NCBI GenBank assembly: GCA_934278005.1
Contig: CAKQWG010000106.1
Span: 1-10,830, forward strand
Reading direction: 5' to 3'
From: an uncultured Pirellulaceae bacterium
GTDB taxonomy: Bacteria; Planctomycetota; Planctomycetia; Pirellulales; Pirellulaceae
Length of the DNA stretch: 10,830 nucleotides
Both the position numbers and the translations under genes were made by a program. The notes beneath the pieces are model-generated. The model ran no database searches. It saw nothing but the letters and a program-made list of their open reading frames with translations, and was not told where the DNA came from. This document shows, piece by piece, positions 1 through 6,867 of the stretch; positions within the stretch are counted from its first letter, which is position 1, and every line of letters starts with the position of its first letter.

Positions 1-60
1 CCCTGTGCAGCTCGCTCAATTGCGGCCCGCTCCATAGCAGCCCGCCCCAGCGCAGCCCGC
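1..60. repeat. Four 15-bp tandem repeats, truncated by the window edge
   Basis: Bases 1-15, 16-30, 31-45 and 46-60 are four consecutive 15-bp units, each ending in GC-GC[A/G]GC[C/T]CGC-like sequence (for example cccagcgcagcccgc and tccatagcagcccgc). Read on the minus strand they encode the pentapeptides RAALG, RAAME, RAAIE and RAAQ(G). The period is a multiple of three and preserves the reading frame of the partial gene. The array probably continues to the left of the window. Confidence 0.7.
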
Positions 61-113
61 GCCTGAGTAGCCGGTCGCTTGATATCTCGACGACTAGTGT
101 CACGGCGACTCAT
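1..113 (-). CDS. Partial CDS: N-terminus of an Arg/Ala-rich protein coupled to the cytochrome c gene
   Basis: The ATG at 113-111 overlaps the TGA stop of the upstream cytochrome c gene (112-110) as ATGA, the usual layout of translational coupling. The frame then stays open for 37 codons to the left edge. The product begins MSRRDTSRRDIKRPATQ and continues as a pentapeptide series RAALG, RAAME, RAAIE, RAAQ. Such an Arg/Ala/Glu-rich stretch would probably be helical and charged. The two SRRD motifs recall the arginines of a twin-arginine signal, but no hydrophobic segment is visible before the edge, so I do not call one. The family is not recognisable from 37 residues. The coupling suggests a role with the cytochrome, for example as a redox or membrane-anchored partner; that is inference. 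Confidence 0.55.
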   Translation of the reverse strand, partial: MSRRDTSRRDIKRPATQARAALGRAAMERAAIERAAQ

Positions 114-1438
114 TGCTGGTTGCCCCCTTCGGACCGGCTGGGCAGGCTCAACAAAAAGTTGATCAAGTCCCACACGTCGCGCTCGCTCAGCCCCAGTGGA
201 TTGTCAGGCTGCAGGGGCACGGCCGGCATGGGCGTTCCCTCGATACCCAGCACGATGCGCCGATAAAGATCCTCGGGCCGCCCGCCGCCGCGGTACACGC
301 CACTTTGCAGATTGCGAGGCTGGATGTGTCGAGGCTGCAGCGCCCCTAGTTCCCGCATGGGCCGCAGCTGCTGTTTGTCGAGCGGGTCGAGACCGGCTTG
401 GCTGGTCCAGTCCTTGGTCCAGTCGTCAAAGTCGTTGTGCGTCCCATCGCCAGCACCGAGCGGTCCATGGCAGCTGGCGCAGTTAGCGACTTGCCCTACA
501 AACAGCTGCCGCCCATGCTCGATGGAGGCGTCGAGTCGCTCGCGCGCCGCCGGGCTCTCAAGCGTAGTGCCGACCAGTGGCAGGTCGGCAGGTGGCGTTG
601 GGACAGGAATGGATTTTGTCTCAGCCTCAGCCCACTTGCGAGCCGCGCCTATAGCCAGTTCGATAGCGTCGTCGCGGTTGAGTTGTTGACCCGGAGCCAA
701 GTCGTAGGCGGCGCGCATCAACAGCCCCCGTTCCACCTCTCCACGAATCGATAGATAGAGTACGTAATCGAGCACAGCTTCTAGGTCTTCTTCCGGCAAA
801 AGTGCAAAGGTCGGCATGCTGGTTCCGGGGATGCCATTGAGCAACGTTTTCCGCAGATCATCGCGGGTGGGACGGGTGCCAGTCGGGGTGCTTTTGAATT
901 TAAACTTTCCCTGCCGGAAATCGCGTGGATAGGGATTAAGCAAGCGCGACGTAGCCCCCAAACCGTTGCCCGAAATCCCGTGGCACAGGATGCACAGCTC
1001 GCGATACATGCCGTAGTGGGTGCCTGCTTCGTCGCTGCGCACCGGCCCGGCAGCCCGCTGTAAGCGCTCGACAGAAAGAAGCATGTCGGTGGGGTAAGCT
1101 TCCAGCTGGCTATCGGAATCCGCTTCCAGCTGGCCCAGTTGCTCCTTCTCTGCTGTCTCCCTGTCGCCGCCCTGCAGTTCGGCAGGCCACAGTGGCTGGT
1201 CGGGCGTTCCGAACAGCTCTCGTAGCAGGGATTCCACGTCACTGCGAACCGGTTCGATTTCGACGCCTTCGGTAAGCTCCAATCGCTTAGCAAACAAGCG
1301 ATTGGGTTCGAACGAATCGATGGGTGCATCGCAGCCTAAGATGCAGCCGATGGCTGGTAGCACAAGGGCCAATAGGCCGCCCCGCACTCGGCGATGGAGG
1401 GTTGAAAAGGGGGTGGAAATCTGCGACAACCGCTGCAT
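110..1438 (-). CDS. Di-heme cytochrome c, predicted lipoprotein
   Basis: This protein would carry electrons in the periplasm, anchored to a membrane by lipid. Numbered from the ATG at 1438 (442 residues), it has a basic N-terminus, a hydrophobic run and a lipobox-like ILGC with Cys36. Two class I cytochrome c domains follow. The first has heme motif CILCH (149-153) and a probable axial Met208 in GIPGTSMP; the second has CASCH (320-324) and Met404 in GIEGTPMP. The matching G-I-x-G-T-x-M-P motifs suggest internal duplication. The open frame continues upstream to an ATG at 1567, but that adds 43 residues ahead of the signal peptide, so I prefer 1438; neither start has a clear ribosome site. The stop overlaps the next gene by 4 bases. 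The electron donor and acceptor cannot be read from the sequence. Confidence 0.88.
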   Translation of the reverse strand: MQRLSQISTPFSTLHRRVRGGLLALVLPAIGCILGCDAPIDSFEPNRLFAKRLELTEGVEIEPVRSDVESLLRELFGTPDQPLWPAELQGGDRETAEKEQLGQLEADSDSQLEAYPTDMLLSVERLQRAAGPVRSDEAGTHYGMYRELCILCHGISGNGLGATSRLLNPYPRDFRQGKFKFKSTPTGTRPTRDDLRKTLLNGIPGTSMPTFALLPEEDLEAVLDYVLYLSIRGEVERGLLMRAAYDLAPGQQLNRDDAIELAIGAARKWAEAETKSIPVPTPPADLPLVGTTLESPAARERLDASIEHGRQLFVGQVANCASCHGPLGAGDGTHNDFDDWTKDWTSQAGLDPLDKQQLRPMRELGALQPRHIQPRNLQSGVYRGGGRPEDLYRRIVLGIEGTPMPAVPLQPDNPLGLSERDVWDLINFLLSLPSRSEGGNQQ

Positions 1439-1693
1439 GCGATCACTGATCGAGCTAAAGGTAAGGGGAGCGAGGCGAACTCTAAGTGAACCCGCCCTAG
1501 CGTGTTCACGCAACGCGAAATAGCATGGGGCAAACGGTCGCAGGGCCAACTGTGTGACGTTTTGCATTGGCTCGCAAAGGGTTCGGCCCGAATTAAGAAA
1601 TTGCCGCCGCTAGGCACTCTCCTGCTTACGGGAGGCACGCTGGGGACGCGCGGGCGAGTCTCTATGATACTCATTAAAGTGGAAATATAAACC

Positions 1694-2728
1694 ATGCAAC
1701 TGCCGGAACTGATCGAGTCGGAAAGCCAGCTCGACGAACTGTTGACCACCCCGTCGCCTGCACTGGTTGAATCGTTCCGGTCGCTGGCCGATCCGCTGCT
1801 GATCTTGGGGGCCGGTGGCAAGATGGGCCCGACATTGGCCGTGCTGGCCGCCCGCGCCGCACAGCAAGCTCAGTCGGCGGTCCGCGTGATCGCTGCCAGC
1901 CGTTTCAGCGATGCTGCGTCGCGCGAGTACCTGCACCAGCGCGGCGTGGAAACCCAAGTCGCCGATGTGTTCGATCGCCAACAGTTGGCCAGCCTGCCCG
2001 ATTCGTCCAACGTGGTCTACTTGGTGGGCATGAAGTTCGGTACCAGCAGTGATCCGCTGCCAACTTGGGCAACCAATACAGTCGCTCCAGTCCACGTTTG
2101 TGAGCGTTTCCCGAAGGCCAAGATGGTAGCTCTGTCGACCGGCAATATCTATCCGCTGACCTCCATCGATCAAGCCGGCAGTCTGGAATCCGATCCATTG
2201 ACGCCACTGGGCGAATATCCCAATGCGGCCGTCGCCCGCGAACGCGTGTTTCAATACTACGCTAATCGCAATACCGCACCGACGGCGATGATGAGGCTTA
2301 ACTACGCCCATGACCTGCGGTATGGCGTGCTGACCGAACTAGCGCAGCGGGTGTGGAGCGAAGAGCCCATCGATCTGACGATGGGATACTTCAACGCCAT
2401 TTGGCAAGGCGATGCCAACGATATGATTCTACGCAGCTTCCAGCACTGTCAGTCGCCTGCTCAGGCGATCAATTTGACGAGCCCCGAGATCTATTCGGTG
2501 CGCGCCGTTGCCAGTCGCTTGGGCGAGTTGCTCGATCGCCAGCCACAGTTTCGCAATAGCGAAGCCCCCACGGCCTTGCTCAGCAACACGCAGCGAATGC
2601 AGCAGTTGCTCGGGCAGCCACGGGTCGATCTGGAGCGCATGCTAGGCTGGATCGCTCACTGGACCCGCATCGGCGGAGCAACTCTCAATAAGCCAACCCA
2701 CTTTGCCACCCGCGATGGTAAGTTTTAG
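1694..2728 (+). CDS. NAD-dependent epimerase/dehydratase-like (extended SDR) protein
   Basis: The 344-residue product has a Rossmann nucleotide-binding loop GAGGKMG (39-45) after a beta strand (LLIL), an acidic residue after the second half of the fold (ADVFD, about 90-94), and the strand plus STGNIYP (148-154) typical of extended short-chain dehydrogenases acting on nucleotide sugars. The usual YxxxK catalytic pair appears as Tyr175-Pro-Asn-Ala-Ala179, so the lysine position holds alanine. This may mean altered chemistry, or that another residue has taken over. The ATG at 1694 is preceded only by a weak GGAA. The DapA-family gene starts 134 bases downstream on the same strand, suggesting a shared catabolic pathway. 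The fold assignment is firm; the substrate and activity are unknown. Confidence 0.82.
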   Translation: MQLPELIESESQLDELLTTPSPALVESFRSLADPLLILGAGGKMGPTLAVLAARAAQQAQSAVRVIAASRFSDAASREYLHQRGVETQVADVFDRQQLASLPDSSNVVYLVGMKFGTSSDPLPTWATNTVAPVHVCERFPKAKMVALSTGNIYPLTSIDQAGSLESDPLTPLGEYPNAAVARERVFQYYANRNTAPTAMMRLNYAHDLRYGVLTELAQRVWSEEPIDLTMGYFNAIWQGDANDMILRSFQHCQSPAQAINLTSPEIYSVRAVASRLGELLDRQPQFRNSEAPTALLSNTQRMQQLLGQPRVDLERMLGWIAHWTRIGGATLNKPTHFATRDGKF

Positions 2729-2754
2729 CTCTAAGGCATGTTGCGCCGTCCGTA

Positions 2755-2798
2755 CCAGACCCAGCCGTCGTCTAGCAGCCAGCTAGTCGGCGGTCTGG
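2755..2798 (+). promoter_or_regulatory. Intercistronic hairpin between the epimerase-like and DapA-like genes
   Basis: CCGTCGTCTAGC (2765-2776) pairs with GCTAGTCGGCGG (2782-2793) around a 5-base loop, with one G-T wobble and one T-T mismatch. An outer stem of CCAGA (2755-2759) with TCTGG (2794-2798) extends it, leaving a 5-base bulge on the left. No T-run follows, so it does not look like an intrinsic terminator. It begins 26 bases after the upstream stop and ends 64 bases before the next start. It could set mRNA processing or stability in a two-gene transcript; that role is inference. Confidence 0.45.
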
Positions 2799-2862
2799 CG
2801 GCAGTCTCCGCGATGCGACTACGCCGTTCGTCAACCATTCACCGTTTCTGGATTCTTAGCCG

Positions 2863-3936
2863 ATGTCTCAGCTCAGTTCCCTTACTGTCGATCAAATCCG
2901 CCAGGCACTGTTTGCCGGGCAAGTCATTCCAGCTCATCCGCTGGCCCTTGATTCGACGCGCAAGCTGGATGAGCGTCGGCAGCGGGCGCTGGCACGATAT
3001 TATTTTTCAGCCGGCGCAGGTGGCCTGGCAGTGGGTGTGCACACGACTCAGTTCGCAATCCGCGAGGCGCAGTTTGGTTTGCTGCGACCGGTACTTGAAT
3101 TGGCTCGCGATGTCGCCGGCGAGTTCGCTGATCGGCGACCGCTGATGATTGCGGGCATCTGTGGCTTGACGCCGCAAGCCGTCGAGGAGGCTGAGTTGGC
3201 TGCGTCGCTAGACTACCACGCCGGACTGCTCTCGCTAGGGGCTTGGTCCAATCGTCCCGATGACGAATTGATCGCCCATGCCCAGCGTGTCGCTCAGGCA
3301 ATTCCTTTAGTCGGGTTTTATCTCCAGTCGTCGGTGGGTGGACGGCGTCTGAGCTTCGAGTTCTGGGAGCGGTTCTGCCAGATTCCCAATGTGCTAGCCA
3401 TCAAAGTCGCGCCGTTCAACCGCTACCAAACGCTAGATGTCGTGCGGGCCGCGCAGGCGAGCGGTCGCACCCACGAAATTGCCTTGCTGACAGGCAATGA
3501 TGATAGCATCGTAGTCGACTTGATCGCCGATTATCGTGTGGATGAAAGTCAGGCTGAGGCCGTGCGTTTTAGCGGTGGACTGCTCGGCCACTGGGCTTGC
3601 TGGACGCACGCTTCGGTAGCTTGGTTTGAGCGGCTTAAGCGGGCTCGAGCTGCGAGCTTTCAAGAGGAATCGTTGGCCGACTTGATGGTCCTGGCCAATC
3701 AGGTGACCGATATGAATGCCGCGATTTTCGACGCGGCTAATGGCTATCGCGGCTGCATCGCCGGGATTCACGAAGTGCTGCGCCGGCAGGGGCTGCTTGA
3801 AGGGACATGGTGCCTAGAATCGCACGAGCAACTCAGTCCTGGACAAGCCGAGGAGATCACTCGCGTGTGCGCCAGCTACCCCAGCTTAATCGACGACGAC
3901 TTTGTGCGCGACAACTTGCAGCACTGGCTGCGGTAG
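2863..3936 (+). CDS. Dihydrodipicolinate synthase (DapA) family lyase/aldolase
   Basis: A 357-residue (beta/alpha)8-barrel protein of the class I aldolase/lyase family that includes DapA, N-acetylneuraminate lyase and 2-keto-3-deoxy-acid aldolases. The Schiff-base lysine is Lys181 in NVLAIKVAPFNR, and Tyr153 in GFYLQS lies 28 residues before it, the same spacing as Tyr133 and Lys161 of E. coli DapA. The GTTGE-type substrate loop appears as GVHTTQF (58-64). The YNxP motif is replaced by YLQS, and the protein is about 60 residues longer than DapA, so true lysine biosynthesis is unlikely. The context beside an epimerase/dehydratase-like gene fits cleavage of a sugar-derived keto acid. The substrate is not identifiable. 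No strong ribosome site precedes the ATG. Confidence 0.85.
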   Translation: MSQLSSLTVDQIRQALFAGQVIPAHPLALDSTRKLDERRQRALARYYFSAGAGGLAVGVHTTQFAIREAQFGLLRPVLELARDVAGEFADRRPLMIAGICGLTPQAVEEAELAASLDYHAGLLSLGAWSNRPDDELIAHAQRVAQAIPLVGFYLQSSVGGRRLSFEFWERFCQIPNVLAIKVAPFNRYQTLDVVRAAQASGRTHEIALLTGNDDSIVVDLIADYRVDESQAEAVRFSGGLLGHWACWTHASVAWFERLKRARAASFQEESLADLMVLANQVTDMNAAIFDAANGYRGCIAGIHEVLRRQGLLEGTWCLESHEQLSPGQAEEITRVCASYPSLIDDDFVRDNLQHWLR

Positions 3937-3943
3937 GCCCTTA

Positions 3944-3966
3944 TGTCGTGGACCGCTCCGCGATCC
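3944..3966 (+). repeat. REP-like palindrome, left member of an inverted pair
   Basis: GGACCGC (3950-3956), TCC loop, GCGATCC (3960-3966). On the minus strand this is a 7-bp stem with one G-T wobble and a GGA loop. It is preceded by GTCGTGG. The 12 bases GACCGCTCCGCG (3951-3962) also occur on the minus strand within the repeat near 10757, and the TCC-loop core is shared with the 8402-8747 array. It lies 8 bases after the stop of the DapA-like gene. Confidence 0.5.
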
Positions 3967-4070
3967 GTGCGCTTGCCAATTAACTTGCTCTTGCCCGTGA
4001 AAACGCCGAAGATAAGCCAAGCACTGGTTCATCCTTCACCGCAATAATTCGCTAATCGTAGGCGACCTCT

Positions 4071-4093
4071 GGTCAGCGGAGCGATCAGTGACC
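4071..4093 (-). repeat. REP-like palindrome, right member of an inverted pair
   Basis: GGTCA (4071-4075) pairs with TGACC (4089-4093). On the minus strand the 11 bases GATCGCTCCGC (complement of 4076-4086) match the repeat at 10694-10704 exactly. The core faces the opposite way from the copy at 3944-3966, so the two form a BIME-like pair in the 173-base gap between convergent genes. It may form structure at both transcript ends, but no T-run marks a classical terminator. Confidence 0.42.
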
Positions 4094-4109
4094 TTGCCGA
4101 CGGCACCGC

Positions 4110-4397
4110 TCAGCGAGTCATGACGGGAGGGACCAGAAAGAATTCGTCATCATGCTCCGGTGCGTTAGCCAGGGCCTGCTCGCGCGATAGCCCATCTCTC
4201 CGCAAGTCAACTCGCAGCATCGAATGCACCTCCAACGGATGCGCCAGCGGCTCGACGCCTGAGGTGTCGACGGCGCCAAGTTGTTCGACGAAAGTGACGA
4301 TGTTGCCGAGCTGTACGGTCAGCTGCGTCAGCTCAGCGTCGCTGAACTCCAGCCGAGCTAGCTTGGCAACTTTTCGAACATCGTCGGCGGTAAGCAT
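4110..4397 (-). CDS. gatC: Asp-tRNA(Asn)/Glu-tRNA(Gln) amidotransferase subunit C
   Basis: GatC is the small subunit of GatCAB, which amidates Glu-tRNA(Gln) and/or Asp-tRNA(Asn) to form Gln-tRNA and Asn-tRNA in the cytoplasm. The 95-residue product has the usual length and motifs: N-terminal LTADDVRKVAKLARLEFSD, the Q-L-x-x-I-x-x-F-V-E-Q-L helix, the central D-T-S-G-V-E-P-L-A-H segment, and a C-terminal E-F-F-L-V-P-P-V. It starts 18 bases after the rpmB stop, with GGGA 8 bases ahead of the ATG, so it is likely co-transcribed with rpmB. No gatA or gatB follows: the next gene downstream is convergent. The other subunits must lie elsewhere in the genome. Confidence 0.95.
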   Translation of the reverse strand: MLTADDVRKVAKLARLEFSDAELTQLTVQLGNIVTFVEQLGAVDTSGVEPLAHPLEVHSMLRVDLRRDGLSREQALANAPEHDDEFFLVPPVMTR

Positions 4398-4415
4398 TGG
4401 CTGCGTCCCGTCAGG

Positions 4416-4685
4416 CTAGTGTTTGGCTGTGGGCAGCGAGAATGGTTTCTGCTTGACTACCTTGCGAATCACCCCGCTGCGGATGCACTGGGTGCACACC
4501 TTCAAGCGCTTGTGTTCGCCGCTGGGTAGTTCTACGCGCACGTTCTGCAGGTTAGGCTTGAACTTGCGACGGGTGATACCAGTGATTTTGGTACCCACAC
4601 CACCCAAGTATTTGGCTTTACCACGGATTTCGATGCTGTTTCCAACTGATGCTTGCTTGCCACAGACGGCGCATTCACGGGCCAT
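4416..4685 (-). CDS. rpmB: 50S ribosomal protein L28
   Basis: L28 is a small protein of the large ribosomal subunit. The 89-residue product begins MARECAVCGKQASVGN and carries the L28 signatures: R-R-K-F-K-P-N-L-Q (39-47) and V-C-T-Q-C-I-R-S-G (63-71). Cys5, Cys8, Cys64 and Cys67 form two CxxC pairs, so this is the zinc-binding (C+) form of L28. The ATG at 4685 has a good Shine-Dalgarno sequence. The gene leads a two-gene unit with gatC and is divergent from the Nudix gene across a 156-base gap. rpmB is often paired with rpmG; that partner is absent here. Confidence 0.96.
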   Translation of the reverse strand: MARECAVCGKQASVGNSIEIRGKAKYLGGVGTKITGITRRKFKPNLQNVRVELPSGEHKRLKVCTQCIRSGVIRKVVKQKPFSLPTAKH

Positions 4686-4691
4686 GATTGG

Positions 4692-4697
4692 CTCCCT
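4692..4697 (-). promoter_or_regulatory. Ribosome binding site of rpmB
   Basis: AGGGAG on the minus strand lies 6 bases before the rpmB ATG. It is one of the few clear Shine-Dalgarno sites in the window and fixes the rpmB start. An AT-rich stretch just upstream (about 4703-4725, with TATATTTATT on the plus strand) could hold the promoter -10 region, but I find no convincing -35 partner. Confidence 0.6.
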
Positions 4698-4841
4698 ACT
4701 GTTATTTTCTGCTATATTTATTGCTGCGGAACGCCTGCTGGCGAACCATGGCTCTCACGAGCGAGGATCATAGGCGGCAAACCTTCCCGACCTTCGAATC
4801 GGGGATTGTAGCAACAATAGCCGGCGACACAACTGCAAAAG

Positions 4842-5381
4842 ATGAACGCGATGAGACAACAAGCGATCGAATTTCACTACCACTACTGCCCACGATGTGG
4901 CTCCGCGAACCCCTCTGTTGGGTCAGTTCCCTTTGTGTGTGCGGCCTGCAACCTGTCGGTGTTTTTCACGCCGGTGGCTGCCGTCGGAGGACTGCTCGTC
5001 AATCAGGAGGGACTGCTGCTACTGGTCCGCCGCGCTCGCGACCCGGGTAAGGGGAAGTGGGAGTTGCCAGGAGGCTTCGTCGATCGTGGCGAGAGCATCG
5101 AGCAAGCGCTGGTCCGCGAGATCGCCGAGGAGACGCAGTTGGAACTGTCGCACATCGAGTACTTAACCAGCCATCCGAACGACTATTACTATCATGGCGT
5201 GATGACTCCCGTTGCCGATTGTTTCTATATTTGCCACGTTGCTGCTGGTCAGACGTTGAGCACAGACGCGGAGGAAATCGAGCACTATGAGTGGACGCGA
5301 CCGACGGCGGAACATCTCGAAAATCTGGCTTTTCCCTCCAACCGTGTAGCAATCGAAATGTGGCTTGAGCGACAGGCCTGA
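4842..5381 (+). CDS. Nudix hydrolase with N-terminal zinc ribbon
   Basis: Nudix enzymes hydrolyse nucleoside diphosphates linked to another group. The 179-residue product has an N-terminal zinc ribbon (Cys16-x2-Cys19 and Cys33-x2-Cys36), then a Nudix fold. The Nudix box spans about 78-100: Gly78, Glu84, Arg92-Glu93 and Glu96-Glu97 are all in place, so the metal-binding glutamates are kept. The only departure is Gln99 where the consensus has glycine. The zinc ribbon resembles that of NudC-type NAD/NADH pyrophosphatases, but the protein is shorter and I do not see the downstream SQPWPFP-type motif, so substrate is open. A second in-frame ATG is at 4851. The gene stands alone, divergent from rpmB. 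Confidence 0.9.
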   Translation: MNAMRQQAIEFHYHYCPRCGSANPSVGSVPFVCAACNLSVFFTPVAAVGGLLVNQEGLLLLVRRARDPGKGKWELPGGFVDRGESIEQALVREIAEETQLELSHIEYLTSHPNDYYYHGVMTPVADCFYICHVAAGQTLSTDAEEIEHYEWTRPTAEHLENLAFPSNRVAIEMWLERQA

Positions 5382-5496
5382 GTCTGAGGCTGCTCGTTCT
5401 TGGGCTACTAGTTCTCACGTGCTTGGTTGTGCCAGCGCGCGAAATCTGAGCTTATCGTCGGCGGCTTGTTCAATAGAGCTTTAAGAAAATTCACGC

Positions 5497-6867
5497 ATGA
5501 CAAGCGCAACGTCTGAGCAAGCAGCAGCGGTAGGCAGGCAGCAGCGACCCGGCCTGGGACTGCTGACTTTGGTATCGCTGGTGGTGGCCAACATGGTCGG
5601 GGCTGGGGTGTTCACCTCCAGCGGCTATGCGCTGGAGGCGGTCGGCAATCCCGGTCGAGTCATGTTGGCTTGGTGGTTGTGCGGATTGTGGGCAATCGCT
5701 GGGGCGGTTGCCTATGGCGGACTTGCGCGTCGTTTGCCCCTTTCGGGAGGCGAGTATTTATTTCTCAGTCGCTTAGTGCATCCTTCGGTTGGCTTTCTGG
5801 CCGGGTGGATCTCCGTCGTGGCCGGCTTCACAGCTCCTATTGCCGTGGCCGCTCAAGGGGCTGCGACCTATGCCCTGGGAGATGTGCCCGCGGATGATTG
5901 GCGACTGACTGCTGTAGCCGTGGGTCTGATCGTGGTGGTTAGTGCCTGCCATGCAATTGGCGTGTCCTTAGGAGCCGGACTGCAAAATACGATCGTAGCG
6001 GCCAAGCTGTTGCTGCTGGCGGTGATTATCGGCTGGGCATTTCTGATCAGCTCGCCCGAGGCTTGGCAGGGTGCGGCCCTGCCTGGCCGCAATCCACACT
6101 GGTTGCCTGAGGACCTGTCGGCTTGGCGAGTATTGGTGGGTTCAATGTCGTGGATCGCGCTCAGCTACACTGGCTTCAATGCGGCGATCTACGTAGCGGG
6201 CCAAGCTCGCGATTCACGACGCAATGTTCCGCGATCTATGCTGTGGGCGACGTTGGCCGTTACCGTTATTTACCTGCTGCTGAATTATGTGTTTGTCTAT
6301 GCACCCACCGCCCAGTCGATTGCCATGCAGCAGAACGTAGCTTCCATCGCGGCCGAGGCCGTGGGGGGCCACTCGCTAGCCTGGCTAGTGCGAGTCACGA
6401 TTGTGCTGGCAATGGTCAGCAGCGTCTTTGCGATGCTGCTGGCAGGGCCACGCGTGTACCAGAAAATGGCCGAGGATGGCGTGATGCCCAAGTTGTTTCG
6501 CGCGCAAGGCGGGGCACCGCTGTGGGCAACTCTGGTACAAGCCGGCTTGAGTTGTGTAGCGGTGTTCGTCGCCGACCTGTTGCAGTTGATGATGTACCTG
6601 GGGCTGACTCTGTCGGCCTGCGGCGCCCTGGCTGTGCTCTCACTGTGGTGGGCTCGCCGCCGCATTCCCGATGCGCTCCCGCTAAGCTGGTGGGAAACCC
6701 TGGCTATGCTGGTCTATCTGTCGATTACGGCGGCTATACTGTGGGCGTCACGTCTGACGCACGGCCCGGAATTCAACGCGATGTTAGTTACCTTCGCTCT
6801 AGGCGTGGTGGTGTACCTCGGCTGGCGCATGTTCTCCACTTCGAAAATCCCTGACGACACGGAATGA
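5497..6867 (+). CDS. APC superfamily amino acid permease
   Basis: The 456-residue product is an integral inner-membrane transporter. I count about 12 hydrophobic segments: near 19-42, 54-75, 98-121, 137-157, 165-186, 208-233, 249-269, 294-318, 341-360, 363-385, 400-418 and 425-443. The first holds the broken-helix motif GAGVFTSSG (35-43), the substrate-binding signature of APC amino acid/cation symporters. SGGEY (83-87), just before TM3, and the loop P-x-V-Y-Q-K-M-A-E-D-G (about 318-328) are also typical. Length and topology match the family. The TGA stop overlaps the ATG of the ThuA-DUF1080 gene, so the two are probably translationally coupled. Substrate cannot be assigned; amino acids or polyamines are the family norm. 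Confidence 0.9.
   Translation: MTSATSEQAAAVGRQQRPGLGLLTLVSLVVANMVGAGVFTSSGYALEAVGNPGRVMLAWWLCGLWAIAGAVAYGGLARRLPLSGGEYLFLSRLVHPSVGFLAGWISVVAGFTAPIAVAAQGAATYALGDVPADDWRLTAVAVGLIVVVSACHAIGVSLGAGLQNTIVAAKLLLLAVIIGWAFLISSPEAWQGAALPGRNPHWLPEDLSAWRVLVGSMSWIALSYTGFNAAIYVAGQARDSRRNVPRSMLWATLAVTVIYLLLNYVFVYAPTAQSIAMQQNVASIAAEAVGGHSLAWLVRVTIVLAMVSSVFAMLLAGPRVYQKMAEDGVMPKLFRAQGGAPLWATLVQAGLSCVAVFVADLLQLMMYLGLTLSACGALAVLSLWWARRRIPDALPLSWWETLAMLVYLSITAAILWASRLTHGPEFNAMLVTFALGVVVYLGWRMFSTSKIPDDTE

Noticed and set aside
1..60. Classical pentapeptide-repeat (A[D/N]Lxx) beta-helix
   Set aside because: The RAAxE series lacks the central Leu/Phe and the Asp/Asn pattern of that family; a helical repeat is more likely.
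1439..1567. 43-residue N-terminal extension of the cytochrome c gene
   Set aside because: It lies ahead of a plausible lipoprotein signal peptide, has no ribosome site and no recognisable domain.
1610..2311. Minus-strand 233-codon open frame opposite the epimerase-like gene
   Set aside because: It is low-complexity (Gln, Arg, His-rich), has no domain motifs, and overlaps a clearly coding gene; it is a shadow of G+C-rich codon use.
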